From: an uncultured Bacteroides sp.
Lineage (GTDB): Bacteria; Bacteroidota; Bacteroidia; Bacteroidales; Bacteroidaceae
DNA length: 24,308 bases
Direction of reading: 5' to 3'
Assembly: GCF_900547205.1 (NCBI RefSeq)
Contig: NZ_URFY01000061.1
Coordinates: 1 to 24,308, forward strand
Every line of letters starts with the position of its first letter. Position 1 is the first letter of the stretch. The notes below the pieces were generated by a model. It saw nothing but the letters and a program-made list of their open reading frames with translations. It did not search any database and was not told the DNA's origin. This document shows, in pieces, positions 8,049 to 15,567 of this stretch. The translations under genes were made by a program, and so were the position numbers.

Positions 8049-8056
8049 TAACTTCG
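8049..8056 (+). promoter_or_regulatory. Probable -7 element of the DUF3127 gene
   Basis: TAACTTCG differs from TAnnTTTG at one base and ends 23 nt before the ATG at 8080. A TTTG sits at 8020-8023, but the 25-bp spacer is longer than usual. This would be a start site divergent from dnaN, with the two -7 motifs about 76 bp apart. Confidence 0.4.
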
Positions 8057-8079
8057 CCGCAGAATTTAAAATTATTGCA

Positions 8080-8454
8080 ATGGAATTTACAGGAAAAATC
8101 ATCGCTATCCTCCCCCCGAGAGGCGGAGTTTCAAAGACTAGCGGCAACGAGTGGAAATCTCAAGAGTTCGTTATCGAAAACCACGACCAATATCCGCGTA
8201 AAATGTGTTTCGACGTGTTTGGCGCTGACAAAATCGAGCAGTTCAACATCCAGATGGGAGAAGAACTGACCGTATCTTTCGACGTCGATGCCCGCCAGTG
8301 GCAAGATCGCTGGTTCAACAGTATCCGCGCATGGAAAGTAGAGCGTGTGGGCGCTGGCGCACCAATGGCTACCGGTGCTGCTGTTCCTCCTCCGGCTCCG
8401 TCGGCTACTCCGGATTTCACTCCGGGCGACGCTAAAGACGACCTGCCTTTCTAA
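8080..8454 (+). CDS. DUF3127 protein with SSB-like C-terminal tail
   Basis: 124 residues from the ATG at 8080; the frame is open upstream to 8023 but that part overlaps the promoter region and is not family-like. Residues 1-90 (MEFTGKIIAILPPRGG, then EWKSQEFVIENH and FDVDARQWQDRWFNSIRAWKVERV) match the DUF3127 family of Bacteroidota and look like a small beta-barrel of OB type. Residues 91-116 are a flexible Gly/Ala/Pro linker (VPPPAPSATP). The end is acidic and closes DDLPF (120-124), the kind of tip by which single-stranded DNA-binding proteins recruit partner enzymes. The gene is divergent from dnaN and monocistronic, ending at a strong terminator. A role in binding single-stranded nucleic acid or at the replisome is inference; no function is established to my knowledge. 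Confidence 0.9.
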   Translation: MEFTGKIIAILPPRGGVSKTSGNEWKSQEFVIENHDQYPRKMCFDVFGADKIEQFNIQMGEELTVSFDVDARQWQDRWFNSIRAWKVERVGAGAPMATGAAVPPPAPSATPDFTPGDAKDDLPF

Positions 8455-8483
8455 AAACGAGAACCACGATTCGTGATATTTAT

Positions 8484-8524
8484 AAAAAACTCCCGGTGGA
8501 AACGGTTTCCATCGGGAGTTTTTT
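8484..8524 (+). terminator. Strong intrinsic terminator after the DUF3127 gene
   Basis: The arms 8484-8502 and 8506-8524 form a 19-bp stem with one G-T wobble and a 3-nt loop (CGG), with A6 on the left and T6 on the right. It begins 30 bp after the stop codon. Because of the A- and T-tracts it could also stop transcription on minus. Confidence 0.92.
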
Positions 8525-8708
8525 ATGCCCCCACTTCGGCAGCTTTGCGCCACGGGCTAAAGCAGATTCTCCCTACGCCTTGGCGGCAGTGGGCAGCGGG
8601 CTTAAAGAAATATCTCCGCAGATTGGTGGAAGTAGCCTTTGGGGTGGCGAAAAACGAAGCAACAGCAGCAGCTTCAATCCTCCCAAAAGCAACAGCTTCA
8701 ATCCACCC

Positions 8709-8735
8709 AATACTAATAATGTTGTTATTAGTATT
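8709..8735. repeat. Perfect 11-bp AT-rich hairpin
   Basis: AATACTAATAA (8709-8719) and TTATTAGTATT (8725-8735) are perfect inverted copies around the loop TGTTG. On plus it is followed by a pyrimidine-rich tract rather than a clean U-run. Its low GC content makes it a weak terminator at best. Confidence 0.8.
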
Positions 8736-8767
8736 CTTGTTCTCTTCTTCTCTCTTCTCTTCTATTG

Positions 8768-8797
8768 GGTTATCGTTCGGTTATCGTTCGGTTTTCG
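8768..8797. repeat. 11-bp tandem repeat
   Basis: GGTTATCGTTC occurs twice without a break (8768-8778, 8779-8789), followed by a degenerate third copy GGTTTTCG (8790-8797). Confidence 0.85.
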
Positions 8798-8842
8798 CGC
8801 CCTGCCAGAAGGCGTTTCAGAGGTTTTTAGAATGCAAAAAAT

Positions 8843-8870
8843 GCACTGTTTTTCGCGCACTGTTTTTGCC
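8843..8870. repeat. 14-bp tandem repeat
   Basis: GCACTGTTTTTCGC (8843-8856) is followed directly by GCACTGTTTTTGCC (8857-8870), 12 of 14 identical. Related GTTTTTC and CGGTTTT words continue up to the end of the gene at 8923. Confidence 0.85.
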
Positions 8871-8922
8871 TAGTTTTCCACAAAATGCACCCTCTTTTTT
8901 CATCCGGTTTCCAGCCCGTTTT

Positions 8923-10500
8923 TCATTCGGTTTTATACTTCAAAACGATGTTCGGATACACCACTCCATCCGCACAAGTGAACTGGGCAAAAAGTATGAA
9001 ATTACGGAAAAAGTCATCATTGCGCAAGAAGAAATCGGGCACAAAACTGACCTGACTTTCCGACTGTCCGAGCACCTGGTCGAAATCTGCCATCAGCATC
9101 AGTTGGCAAGAATCGGACAGACTATCCATCCCCGCCCGATAGGCTACTGCTCCGGTGAGTACTTCCCCTTTTTCCAACTGGTGAATGTAACGGGATAAAC
9201 TGTCTTCATCCGGCGCAAGCAGTAAACGTCCGCCATAAAATGTGGCATAAACGCGCAATGTGGGCTGAGCAAAACTAGTTAGTTGCGTAAACAACGTTGT
9301 TTGAGGCAGTCGGTAGACAGGGTATGCCTTGTTGGCAGTATAACAAAAAGTTATACGGGGCGTTTTTCTCATTCCCTCCTCCTCCGGAGCCGTTTTGACA
9401 AGCGAGCGCAACACTCTTTCCGCCTCCGTGACGTCCGCCACCGACAAGCTAAGTACGGCTGCTGCCCCCTGCACCGTGTCTTCCCGCTGAAACAGGCAAG
9501 CTATCAAATCAGGCCCCGCATTCTCCATCAGATAACGCGACAATTCCTTATCCCTTTCCATCACTTCACCCGTTCTGTCCGCCGCAGCGTATTCCTGCAT
9601 ACTGCCGTAAGTAAACAAAGATGTCCAGTCCGTTATGCCTTGCTTACTAAAGTAGAAGGCAGTGGAAGGCAGCGTCTCTCCCGGAAATCCCTTGACAGAC
9701 TCCTGCTGCTGAAGCAAATTGATAAACGTAAAACAACTATCGGCCGCATGGCTGATGCCGGAGAAATAAATAAAATCGTCTTTGAGCTTCATGTCAAATT
9801 CCGTCCATCCTATCATCCCGTCCATACGGGCATAGACAGAAGCAGTGGCAGCGCTCTTTTTCGGAGTCCGCGTCTCCGTGAAGGTAGGGTCGTCCGCCAA
9901 CGACTGCCCACCCTTGCGGGCATCGATTACATCTTCTATCAATTTCTTCTGATAGCTCAATGCTATAAATTCAGGTGTGAGATAGCAAGCCAGAAAGTCT
10001 CCGTCCGCCATGGGATAGATGGTTATTTCTTCCCCCCGATAACTGGAAGTCTTGGGAGGATAGAGAGAGGATATGTATTTTTGCTCGAAACTATTGATTA
10101 GCTCACGGTCGCCTTCCGCCAATCTGCAATAAAGTACCTGATTCCGTATATTATCGGGCTTATGAAAGCTGATAAGCATCTGGTTCATCTGATGGCTCAA
10201 TCCATGCGGAGCATCATCAAGAAGCGTATAGAGTGACTGTTTCAGATTGGAAAAGAGCTTGGACACATGGAGGTACTGATTGTTTTTGCTACAAGTCAGC
10301 CCGTCAATTTCTTCTACAAACTCCATCACGTCATCGGTGACAAATACCGCAGCGACAGAGGACGGGACTAGCTCATAAAGGTCGAAATCGTTCTTTTCTT
10401 TGGCTCCCGACAATCCAAAAAAAGAGTACAACGCGAAACCTGCGCACAGAAGTACAACAGAAGAAGTGGCTGCTATTTTCACTATCGTACGAAGTTTCAT
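8923..10500 (-). CDS. Membrane-anchored DUF3352-like protein
   Basis: 525 residues. Residues about 8-30 (IAATSSVVLLCAGFALYSFFGL) form one N-terminal membrane segment with no lipobox, so the bulk is probably periplasmic. The rest has the style of DUF3352-type proteins: YELVPSSVAAVFVTDDVMEFVEEI (41-64), repeated beta-strand/helix units, and LLAPDEDSLSRYIHQLEKGE towards the end. I see no catalytic motif. It ends PNIVLKYKTE. The gene is transcribed alone from a good promoter at 10527-10557, 233 bp or less from the preceding metallohydrolase stop at 10584. The family assignment is tentative and no function can be given. Its 3' side is the repeat-rich gap. Confidence 0.75.
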   Translation of the reverse strand: MKLRTIVKIAATSSVVLLCAGFALYSFFGLSGAKEKNDFDLYELVPSSVAAVFVTDDVMEFVEEIDGLTCSKNNQYLHVSKLFSNLKQSLYTLLDDAPHGLSHQMNQMLISFHKPDNIRNQVLYCRLAEGDRELINSFEQKYISSLYPPKTSSYRGEEITIYPMADGDFLACYLTPEFIALSYQKKLIEDVIDARKGGQSLADDPTFTETRTPKKSAATASVYARMDGMIGWTEFDMKLKDDFIYFSGISHAADSCFTFINLLQQQESVKGFPGETLPSTAFYFSKQGITDWTSLFTYGSMQEYAAADRTGEVMERDKELSRYLMENAGPDLIACLFQREDTVQGAAAVLSLSVADVTEAERVLRSLVKTAPEEEGMRKTPRITFCYTANKAYPVYRLPQTTLFTQLTSFAQPTLRVYATFYGGRLLLAPDEDSLSRYIHQLEKGEVLTGAVAYRAGMDSLSDSCQLMLMADFDQVLGQSESQVSFVPDFFLRNDDFFRNFILFAQFTCADGVVYPNIVLKYKTE

Positions 10501-10526
10501 AATATTCGTTGTTTATCGGCTAAATG

Positions 10527-10557
10527 CAAAAATAATAATTTCTACAAAGAAAACAAA
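10527..10557 (-). promoter_or_regulatory. Promoter of the DUF3352-like gene
   Basis: On minus, TTTG (10557-10554), a 19-bp spacer and TATTTTTG (10534-10527) match the Bacteroides -33/-7 consensus TTTG-N19-TAnnTTTG perfectly. It is 26 bp upstream of the ATG at 10500. Confidence 0.8.
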
Positions 10558-10583
10558 ACTTTTGCTAAATATTTCTCCGACAA

Positions 10584-11348
10584 TTAAAGATTGATTTCCA
10601 ATCCGTCATATGCCAGATGAATATTCTCAGGAAGTTTCCGCTCTACTTCAGCATGGAAGCCCATATCGTGGCTCATGTGTATAAAGTAGGTTCTCTTTGA
10701 CTGAATGCGCTGCGACACCGCCAATGCTTCCTCCAAATTCTGATGGGTGGGATGCGGGGCAATACGTAGTGCATTTATTATCAGAACATCTATTCCCGCC
10801 AATTGTTCATACGATTCGTCGGGCATGGACAACATATCGGTGATATAACCTATCTTTCCGATGCGATAGCCCAGTATCGGCAGACGCCCGTGCATCACAC
10901 GCAAGGGCATCACTTCCGTATGATTTATCATGAAACTCCTACCCGCCGATATTTCCTGCAAAGGGATATCGGGAACGCCGGGATAGCGATGGTCCACGAA
11001 GCAATAGGGCATACGTGTGCGCAAAGCGCGAGCCACACACTCTTCGGCATAGATGGGCACCGAACCGAACTGGCAGAACGGACGCAAATCGTCCAATCCG
11101 CCCACATGGTCGTAATGTTCGTGGGAGATGAGCACGCCGTCTATCTTCTCGAAAGGGAGATGCAACACCTGCGCCCGAAAATCGGGACCGCAATCTATCA
11201 GTATCCGCGCATCCTCCGTCTCAACAATGGCAGAGGCACGCAAACGGTTATCTTTCGGGTCGGCAGAAGTACAGACCGGGCACGTACAGCCAATCTGGGG
11301 GACTCCTGTCGATGTTCCGCTTCCTAGTATTCTTATTTTCATTTTCAT
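10584..11348 (-). CDS. PhnP-like metallo-beta-lactamase-fold hydrolase
   Basis: 254 residues from the ATG at 11348. This ATG overlaps the murB stop by one base (TGATG), which favours it over the GTG three bases upstream. The protein has the metallo-beta-lactamase fold: RILGSGTSTGVPQIGCTCPVC (Cys cluster C21, C23, C26, typical of PhnP-like members), IDCGPDFR, the metal motif SHEHYDHVGG (H76, H78, D80, H81), and a late HMSHDMGFH. PhnP itself is a cyclic phosphodiesterase and related members cleave phosphodiesters, so a nucleotide or phosphodiester substrate is plausible, but the true substrate is unknown. It is the last gene of the tdh-lipoprotein-murB group. Confidence 0.88.
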   Translation of the reverse strand: MKMKIRILGSGTSTGVPQIGCTCPVCTSADPKDNRLRASAIVETEDARILIDCGPDFRAQVLHLPFEKIDGVLISHEHYDHVGGLDDLRPFCQFGSVPIYAEECVARALRTRMPYCFVDHRYPGVPDIPLQEISAGRSFMINHTEVMPLRVMHGRLPILGYRIGKIGYITDMLSMPDESYEQLAGIDVLIINALRIAPHPTHQNLEEALAVSQRIQSKRTYFIHMSHDMGFHAEVERKLPENIHLAYDGLEINL

Positions 11349-12337
11349 CACACAAAGTTTACTTCCGGATGTATATCGATGCCGAACTTCTCGCGGACGG
11401 ACGCCCGCACCGCATCTGAAAGTGCAATTATATCACTACCTTTTGCTCCTCCGCGATTGACCAGAACCAAGGCTTGCTTATCGTGCACTGCTGCCGGACC
11501 AAGAGATTTCCCTTTCCATCCGCATTGGTCTATCATCCATCCTGCCGGTATCTTCACTCTGCCGTCGGGTAGTTCATAGAAGGGTATCCGTGGATAATCC
11601 TGCTGCAGAGCTTCCAACTTCTCTCTCGGGACGATGGGGTTCATAAAGAAACTTCCGGCATTGCCCGCCACTTTCGGGTCGGGCAGCTTGCTCTTGCGGA
11701 TATCAATTATTATTTCCCGTACGACGGGCAGCGTCAATGCAGGATATTTCTCCAACTCCTGACGAATGGTTCCATAATCCAATGTATAATGTTCTTCCTT
11801 GCTCAACCGGAAACGGACGTAGGTGACAAACACCGACTTATTCTCAGGACGCTTGAAGATACTGTCGCGATAAGCATATCCACATTCTTCAACAGAATAA
11901 ACACGTTCCTCCCCCTGAATGTTCACCGTTTCAACGGCCGTAATGAGGTCTTCCACCTCTACGCCATAGGCTCCGATGTTCTGCACGGCACTGGCTCCCA
12001 CTTCTCCCGGGATGAGCGAGAGATTCTCTGCTCCATACCACCCGTGCTCTACGCAATATGCCACAAAATCGTCCCATACCACACCTGCTCCTACGCGTAC
12101 CGACACAGACTGCCTGTTCTCTTCGGTCACTTCGATTCCTTCGATGCGGGAATGCAGTATCAGTCCTTTGTAATCTTTGGTAAACAGCAGGTTGCTACCA
12201 CCCCCAATATGCAAAAAAGGTGTCGTAACGGCACCTTGCAAGATTTGCGACTTCAGCTCTTCTGCAGAAGCGTATTCTAAAAAGCGGTCGGCACTGACAT
12301 CAATGCCGAATGTATTGTAGGATAAAAGAGAATACAT
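11348..12337 (-). CDS. murB: UDP-N-acetylenolpyruvoylglucosamine reductase
   Basis: 329 residues. MurB uses NADPH and FAD to reduce UDP-GlcNAc-enolpyruvate to UDP-MurNAc, the second committed step of peptidoglycan synthesis in the cytoplasm. It shows the NTFGID start, FAD-binding IGGGSNLLF (44-52), SLIPGEVGASAVQNIGAYG (107-125), AYRDSIFK (R157), the proton-donor Ser in NAGSFFMNP (S229) and the C-terminal HPEVNFV (E325). S229 and E325 stand at the same numbers as in the E. coli type I enzyme, and the GYAYRDSIFK insertion also fits type I. It lies 27 bp after the lipoprotein gene and overlaps the metallohydrolase start, so co-transcription is likely. Confidence 0.97.
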   Translation of the reverse strand: MYSLLSYNTFGIDVSADRFLEYASAEELKSQILQGAVTTPFLHIGGGSNLLFTKDYKGLILHSRIEGIEVTEENRQSVSVRVGAGVVWDDFVAYCVEHGWYGAENLSLIPGEVGASAVQNIGAYGVEVEDLITAVETVNIQGEERVYSVEECGYAYRDSIFKRPENKSVFVTYVRFRLSKEEHYTLDYGTIRQELEKYPALTLPVVREIIIDIRKSKLPDPKVAGNAGSFFMNPIVPREKLEALQQDYPRIPFYELPDGRVKIPAGWMIDQCGWKGKSLGPAAVHDKQALVLVNRGGAKGSDIIALSDAVRASVREKFGIDIHPEVNFV

Positions 12338-12364
12338 AGTTATAAGTTATATATTAGTTATTCG

Positions 12365-13213
12365 CTAGATACTTACATCTTCGAACTTATACAGTTCCCA
12401 TTCGCCCCCCTTACGGCGGAAATAGAGAATGTTGGAGAATCCGTTTCCTATTCCTTTCAAGGCAAGGATTTTGGTTGTCGATTCGTCATCATTCCGTTGT
12501 CCGTAATTGATGTTAGAAAGACGGTCGACAGGCAGCACAGGCCGGAAGGCAAACCACTGGTTAAGGTCGAGAGTCGTTTCCAGAACAGAAAAATCATCGT
12601 CGGGGTCGGTAGTGACAAAAGCTAATGGCTCCCTCACACGTTTGCTTTGGAAAAGACTGTCGGTGGCAAAATGGCTGAAGAAGTCGACAAAGCTCTCCTT
12701 CTCATTTTCCTCGATGGGACGCATATTGATGGCTTCCAATATCCATGCTCCTTTGATACGCTCAAAATAATACTTTTTCATCATCCGTGTTTTCACGAAT
12801 ATCCACTCCACCTGCACGGAAGTGAGGGAAGTGTCTCCTACCAAGTCCATGTCTTCTTCATTGTCAAACAGGAGCGTGTAATAATGCTGTTTGGTGAATA
12901 AGTCGTCGTGCTTCCAGTGAGATTCTTCGACATTTACCTTCTCGTCTCCGTTGTAGTAGGGCAACGGAAACTTCACACGCTGACGCTGCAACACGTCGTC
13001 GGAAGCAAAATTATAAATGAAATCGTCGAAAGATTCGTCCGCCTGTGTAGGCTTCGGATCTTCCGGCAATTTCTCAAGGTGGACTGAATCGGCTTTGTGC
13101 CGTATGGAGTCCACCTCTTTAGTAATAGATGCAAAGGGGTCAATCTTAGCTTTCTTGTTTCCACAAGAACCCAGTATACCGAGCAATATGACCCCTGCAA
13201 TTAGTTTTTTCAT
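12365..13213 (-). CDS. Lipoprotein of unknown function (DUF4348-like)
   Basis: 282 residues. A lipoprotein signal is clear: MKKLIAGVILLGILGSC with lipobox LGSC and Cys at 17, followed by GNKKAK. The mature part contains two related segments, each about 100 residues: DESFDDFIYNFASDDVLQRQRVKFPLP and KESFVDFFSHFATDSLFQSKRVREPLA. This suggests an internal duplication, each copy following with Trp- and Asp-rich strands. This resembles the DUF4348 family known from Bacteroides, but I am only moderately sure of the name. The start ATG overlaps the tdh stop (TAATG), so it is translated together with tdh. No function can be assigned. Confidence 0.85.
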   Translation of the reverse strand: MKKLIAGVILLGILGSCGNKKAKIDPFASITKEVDSIRHKADSVHLEKLPEDPKPTQADESFDDFIYNFASDDVLQRQRVKFPLPYYNGDEKVNVEESHWKHDDLFTKQHYYTLLFDNEEDMDLVGDTSLTSVQVEWIFVKTRMMKKYYFERIKGAWILEAINMRPIEENEKESFVDFFSHFATDSLFQSKRVREPLAFVTTDPDDDFSVLETTLDLNQWFAFRPVLPVDRLSNINYGQRNDDESTTKILALKGIGNGFSNILYFRRKGGEWELYKFEDVSI

Positions 13214-14166
13214 TATTTCAGTTTCTCTCTTAACTTTTCGAGCATATCAACCGTCATGCTTTCCAAATTGTAGGCAGGCTTCCAACCCCACTCTTCGCGA
13301 GCGCAAGTATCGTCCAGACTATCCGGCCAGCTATCGGCAATGCGCTGCTTCAAAGGATCTACATCATAAATCATTTCAAACTCGGGCATATGGAACTTGA
13401 TAGCTTGGTAAATCATCTCCGGATCGAAACTCATGGAGGCGATGTTGAAAGCATTGCGGTGTATCAACTTTGCAGGATCGGCTTCCATCAGCATGATGGC
13501 TCCATTCAGTGCATCCGGCATATACATCATATCCATCAGTGTACCTTTATTAATGGGGCACACAAACTTCTCGCCTTTCACGGCTGAGTAGTAGATGTCG
13601 ACAGCATAGTCGGTAGTTCCGCCACCCGGAGGGGTAACGTTGGAGATAATACCCGGGAATCGTACGGCACGGGTATCTACACCATACTTATTGAAGTAGT
13701 AATCGCTCAGCAACTCAGTCGTTACTTTGGTTACTCCATACATGGTGCGCGGACGTTGAATGGTGTCCTGCGGCGTCAGCGTGTGGGGCGTACTTGCACC
13801 AAACGAGCCGATAGAACTGGGAGTAAACACTGCACATCCTTGTTCGCGTGCCACCTCCAATACATTCCATAATCCGTCGATACCGATTTTCCAAGCCAAC
13901 TTAGGCTTCGACTCGGCAACCACTGAAAGTAGAGCAGCTAGATTGTAAATCGTATCAATGTGATGCTCCTTTACCACTGATGCGATCATTTCACCGTTCG
14001 TGACATCAACAATTGCTGATGGTCCCGACTCTTTCAGTTCTCCTTTGGGCTCTGCGCCAGGAATATATCCTGCTACTACGTTTGTGTTACCGTAGCGTTT
14101 ACGTAGCTCCATCGTCAGCTCGGACCCTATCTGTCCGGTAGCTCCAATAATCAAAATGTGTTTCAT
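13213..14166 (-). CDS. tdh: L-threonine 3-dehydrogenase, short-chain (epimerase-like) type
   Basis: 317 residues of the extended short-chain dehydrogenase/NDP-sugar epimerase superfamily. The NAD loop is GATGQIGSEL (8-17), a second nucleotide contact is NLAALLS, the catalytic Ser region is TPSSIGSFG (S117/S118), and YxxxK is Y143-K147. The FPGIISNVTPPGGGTTDYAVDIYY segment and the length fit the threonine dehydrogenases of Bacteroidota and animals rather than sugar epimerases. It oxidises L-threonine to 2-amino-3-ketobutyrate with NAD. The strongest support is the divergent kbl gene, the next enzyme of the pathway. It heads a minus-strand group with the lipoprotein, murB and the metallohydrolase. 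Confidence 0.9.
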   Translation of the reverse strand: MKHILIIGATGQIGSELTMELRKRYGNTNVVAGYIPGAEPKGELKESGPSAIVDVTNGEMIASVVKEHHIDTIYNLAALLSVVAESKPKLAWKIGIDGLWNVLEVAREQGCAVFTPSSIGSFGASTPHTLTPQDTIQRPRTMYGVTKVTTELLSDYYFNKYGVDTRAVRFPGIISNVTPPGGGTTDYAVDIYYSAVKGEKFVCPINKGTLMDMMYMPDALNGAIMLMEADPAKLIHRNAFNIASMSFDPEMIYQAIKFHMPEFEMIYDVDPLKQRIADSWPDSLDDTCAREEWGWKPAYNLESMTVDMLEKLREKLK

Positions 14167-14205
14167 CTTTTCTTTTGACTTAGAATATTAAGCTTAAATA
14201 GTGCG

Positions 14206-14213
14206 CAAAGTAA
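14206..14213 (-). promoter_or_regulatory. Possible tdh -7 element
   Basis: On minus, TTACTTTG is one mismatch from TAnnTTTG and lies 40 bp upstream of the tdh ATG. A TTTG (14240-14237) stands upstream at a 23-bp spacer, longer than usual. Confidence 0.4.
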
Positions 14214-14245
14214 ACACTTTTTTTTCAGATTTTAATCAAAAAGGC

Positions 14246-14276
14246 ATTGTTATTCCAATAAAAATTGTGTCCTTTG
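14246..14276 (+). promoter_or_regulatory. Possible kbl promoter
   Basis: ATTG (14246-14249), a 19-bp spacer and GTCCTTTG (14269-14276) keep the TTTG core of the Bacteroides -7 box but lack its TA. It lies 27 bp before the kbl ATG. The tdh and kbl start regions share one 136-bp gap, where a common regulator could act; no clear operator palindrome was found. Confidence 0.5.
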
Positions 14277-14302
14277 CATTATAACTTATTCAATCAAACA
14301 CT

Positions 14303-15490
14303 ATGTACGGTAAAATGAAAGAATTTCTCGGTCAGACATTGACCGAAATTAAGGAGGCCGGGCTCTACAAAGAAGAACGCCTGATCGAAAGTGCGCAGCA
14401 AGCTGCCATCACAGTAAAAGGTAAAGAAGTGCTGAACTTCTGTGCCAACAACTATCTGGGACTATCCAATCATCCCCGGCTGATTAAAGCCTCACAGGAG
14501 ATGATGAATCGCCGCGGATACGGTATGTCATCCGTTCGTTTCATCTGCGGCACGCAAGATATACACAAGGAACTGGAAGCTGCCATCTCCGACTATTTCC
14601 AGACGGAAGACACAATCTTGTATGCTGCCTGCTTCGATGCGAACGGTGGTGTATTCGAGCCTCTCTTCACGGATGAGGATGCCATTATCTCCGATTCTCT
14701 GAATCATGCTTCTATCATCGACGGCGTTCGCCTGTGCAAGGCAAAACGTTATCGTTATGCGAATGCTGACATGAAAGACTTGGAAAGATGTCTGCAAGAA
14801 GCACAAGCTCAGCGTTTCCGCATTGTTGTTACAGACGGTGTGTTCTCAATGGACGGCAACGTTGCTCCGATGGATCAGATTTGCGATCTTGCTGAAAAGT
14901 ATGACGCACTGGTTATGGTAGACGAATCTCACTCTGCAGGCGTGGTAGGTGCTACGGGCCATGGCGTAAGCGAGTTGTATAAGACTCACGGACGTGTTGA
15001 TATCTACACTGGAACACTGGGTAAGGCTTTTGGCGGTGCACTGGGAGGATTTACTACCGGACGCAAAGAGATTATCGACCTGTTGCGTCAGCGCAGTCGT
15101 CCGTATCTATTCTCCAACTCTCTAGCTCCGGGCATCATCGGCGCAAGTCTCGAAGTATTCAAGATACTGAAAGAAAGCAATGACCTGCACGATAAGCTTG
15201 TGGAGAACGTCAACTACTTCCGCGACAAGATGACGGCTGCCGGATTTGACATCAAGCCGACACAGAGCGCTATCTGTGCCGTGATGTTGTATGACGCTAA
15301 ACTGTCTCAGGTTTACGCTGCTCGTATGCAGGAAGAAGGTATCTATGTGACGGGATTCTATTATCCGGTAGTTCCGAAAGACCAGGCACGTATCCGTGTA
15401 CAAATCTCTGCGGGACACGAGAAGGAACATCTCGACAAATGTATCGCTGCCTTTATCAAAGTGGGTAAAGAACTCGGCGTATTGAAGTAG
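14303..15490 (+). CDS. kbl: 2-amino-3-ketobutyrate CoA ligase (glycine C-acetyltransferase)
   Basis: 395 residues, a fold-type I pyridoxal-phosphate enzyme of the alpha-oxoamine synthase family. It cleaves 2-amino-3-ketobutyrate with CoA to glycine and acetyl-CoA. Motifs include NFCANNYLGLSNHP (45-58), SSVRFICGTQDIHKELE (76-92), DSLNHASIIDG (131-141), the cofactor Asp in VDESHSAG (D207, with H210), and the PLP lysine in GTLGKAFGGALGG (K241). AVMLYD and RIRVQISAGH close the C-terminal domain. The FCANNYLG and QDIHKELE wording fits Kbl better than BioF, HemA or serine palmitoyltransferase, and the divergent tdh gene agrees. Transcription ends at the 16-bp hairpin at 15502-15567. Confidence 0.96.
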   Translation: MYGKMKEFLGQTLTEIKEAGLYKEERLIESAQQAAITVKGKEVLNFCANNYLGLSNHPRLIKASQEMMNRRGYGMSSVRFICGTQDIHKELEAAISDYFQTEDTILYAACFDANGGVFEPLFTDEDAIISDSLNHASIIDGVRLCKAKRYRYANADMKDLERCLQEAQAQRFRIVVTDGVFSMDGNVAPMDQICDLAEKYDALVMVDESHSAGVVGATGHGVSELYKTHGRVDIYTGTLGKAFGGALGGFTTGRKEIIDLLRQRSRPYLFSNSLAPGIIGASLEVFKILKESNDLHDKLVENVNYFRDKMTAAGFDIKPTQSAICAVMLYDAKLSQVYAARMQEEGIYVTGFYYPVVPKDQARIRVQISAGHEKEHLDKCIAAFIKVGKELGVLK

Positions 15491-15501
15491 AACATTTTTA
15501 T

Positions 15502-15567
15502 ATCTTCCATTGTTATTAATGTATCCCTCAGAATTAGGATTACGACAATAACAATGGAAGATTTTTT
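15502..15567 (+). terminator. 16-bp perfect hairpin with U-run after kbl
   Basis: The arms 15502-15517 and 15547-15562 are perfect inverted copies, followed by a run of T to 15567. The 29-nt loop can extend the stem (GTATCC 15521-15526 with GGATTAC 15537-15543, one bulge). It starts 11 bp after the kbl stop, and its U-run ends 9 bp before the next ATG at 15577. Confidence 0.85.

Larger units (their letters stand above)
8525..8922. other. Repeat-rich non-coding gap (about 400 bp)
   Basis: This lies between the DUF3127 terminator and the minus-strand gene ending at 8923. It holds an 11-bp perfect hairpin, an 11-bp tandem repeat and a 14-bp tandem repeat (annotated separately), a near-perfect homopyrimidine run at about 8734-8766, two CTTCAATCC words near 8675-8704, and two ATGCAC words near 8841 and 8885. 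The plus frames through it are open for over 100 codons but are low-complexity and begin inside the terminator, so I do not call a gene. Confidence 0.6.

Noticed and set aside
8023..8079. Upstream extension of the DUF3127 frame
   Set aside because: It would add 19 residues across the promoter region; MEFTGKI at 8080 is the natural family start.
8473..9198. 241-codon plus-strand open frame and the overlapping 125-codon frame at 8496-8873
   Set aside because: Both begin inside the DUF3127 terminator hairpin, run through tandem repeats and low-complexity sequence, and the longer one enters the opposite-strand gene. No family-like protein sequence is seen.
11349..11351. GTG start for the metallohydrolase
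   Set aside because: The ATG directly after it forms the common TGATG overlap with the murB stop and is the better start.
13213..14166. NDP-sugar epimerase for surface polysaccharide
   Set aside because: The fold is shared, but the divergent kbl gene and the absence of sugar genes nearby favour threonine dehydrogenase.
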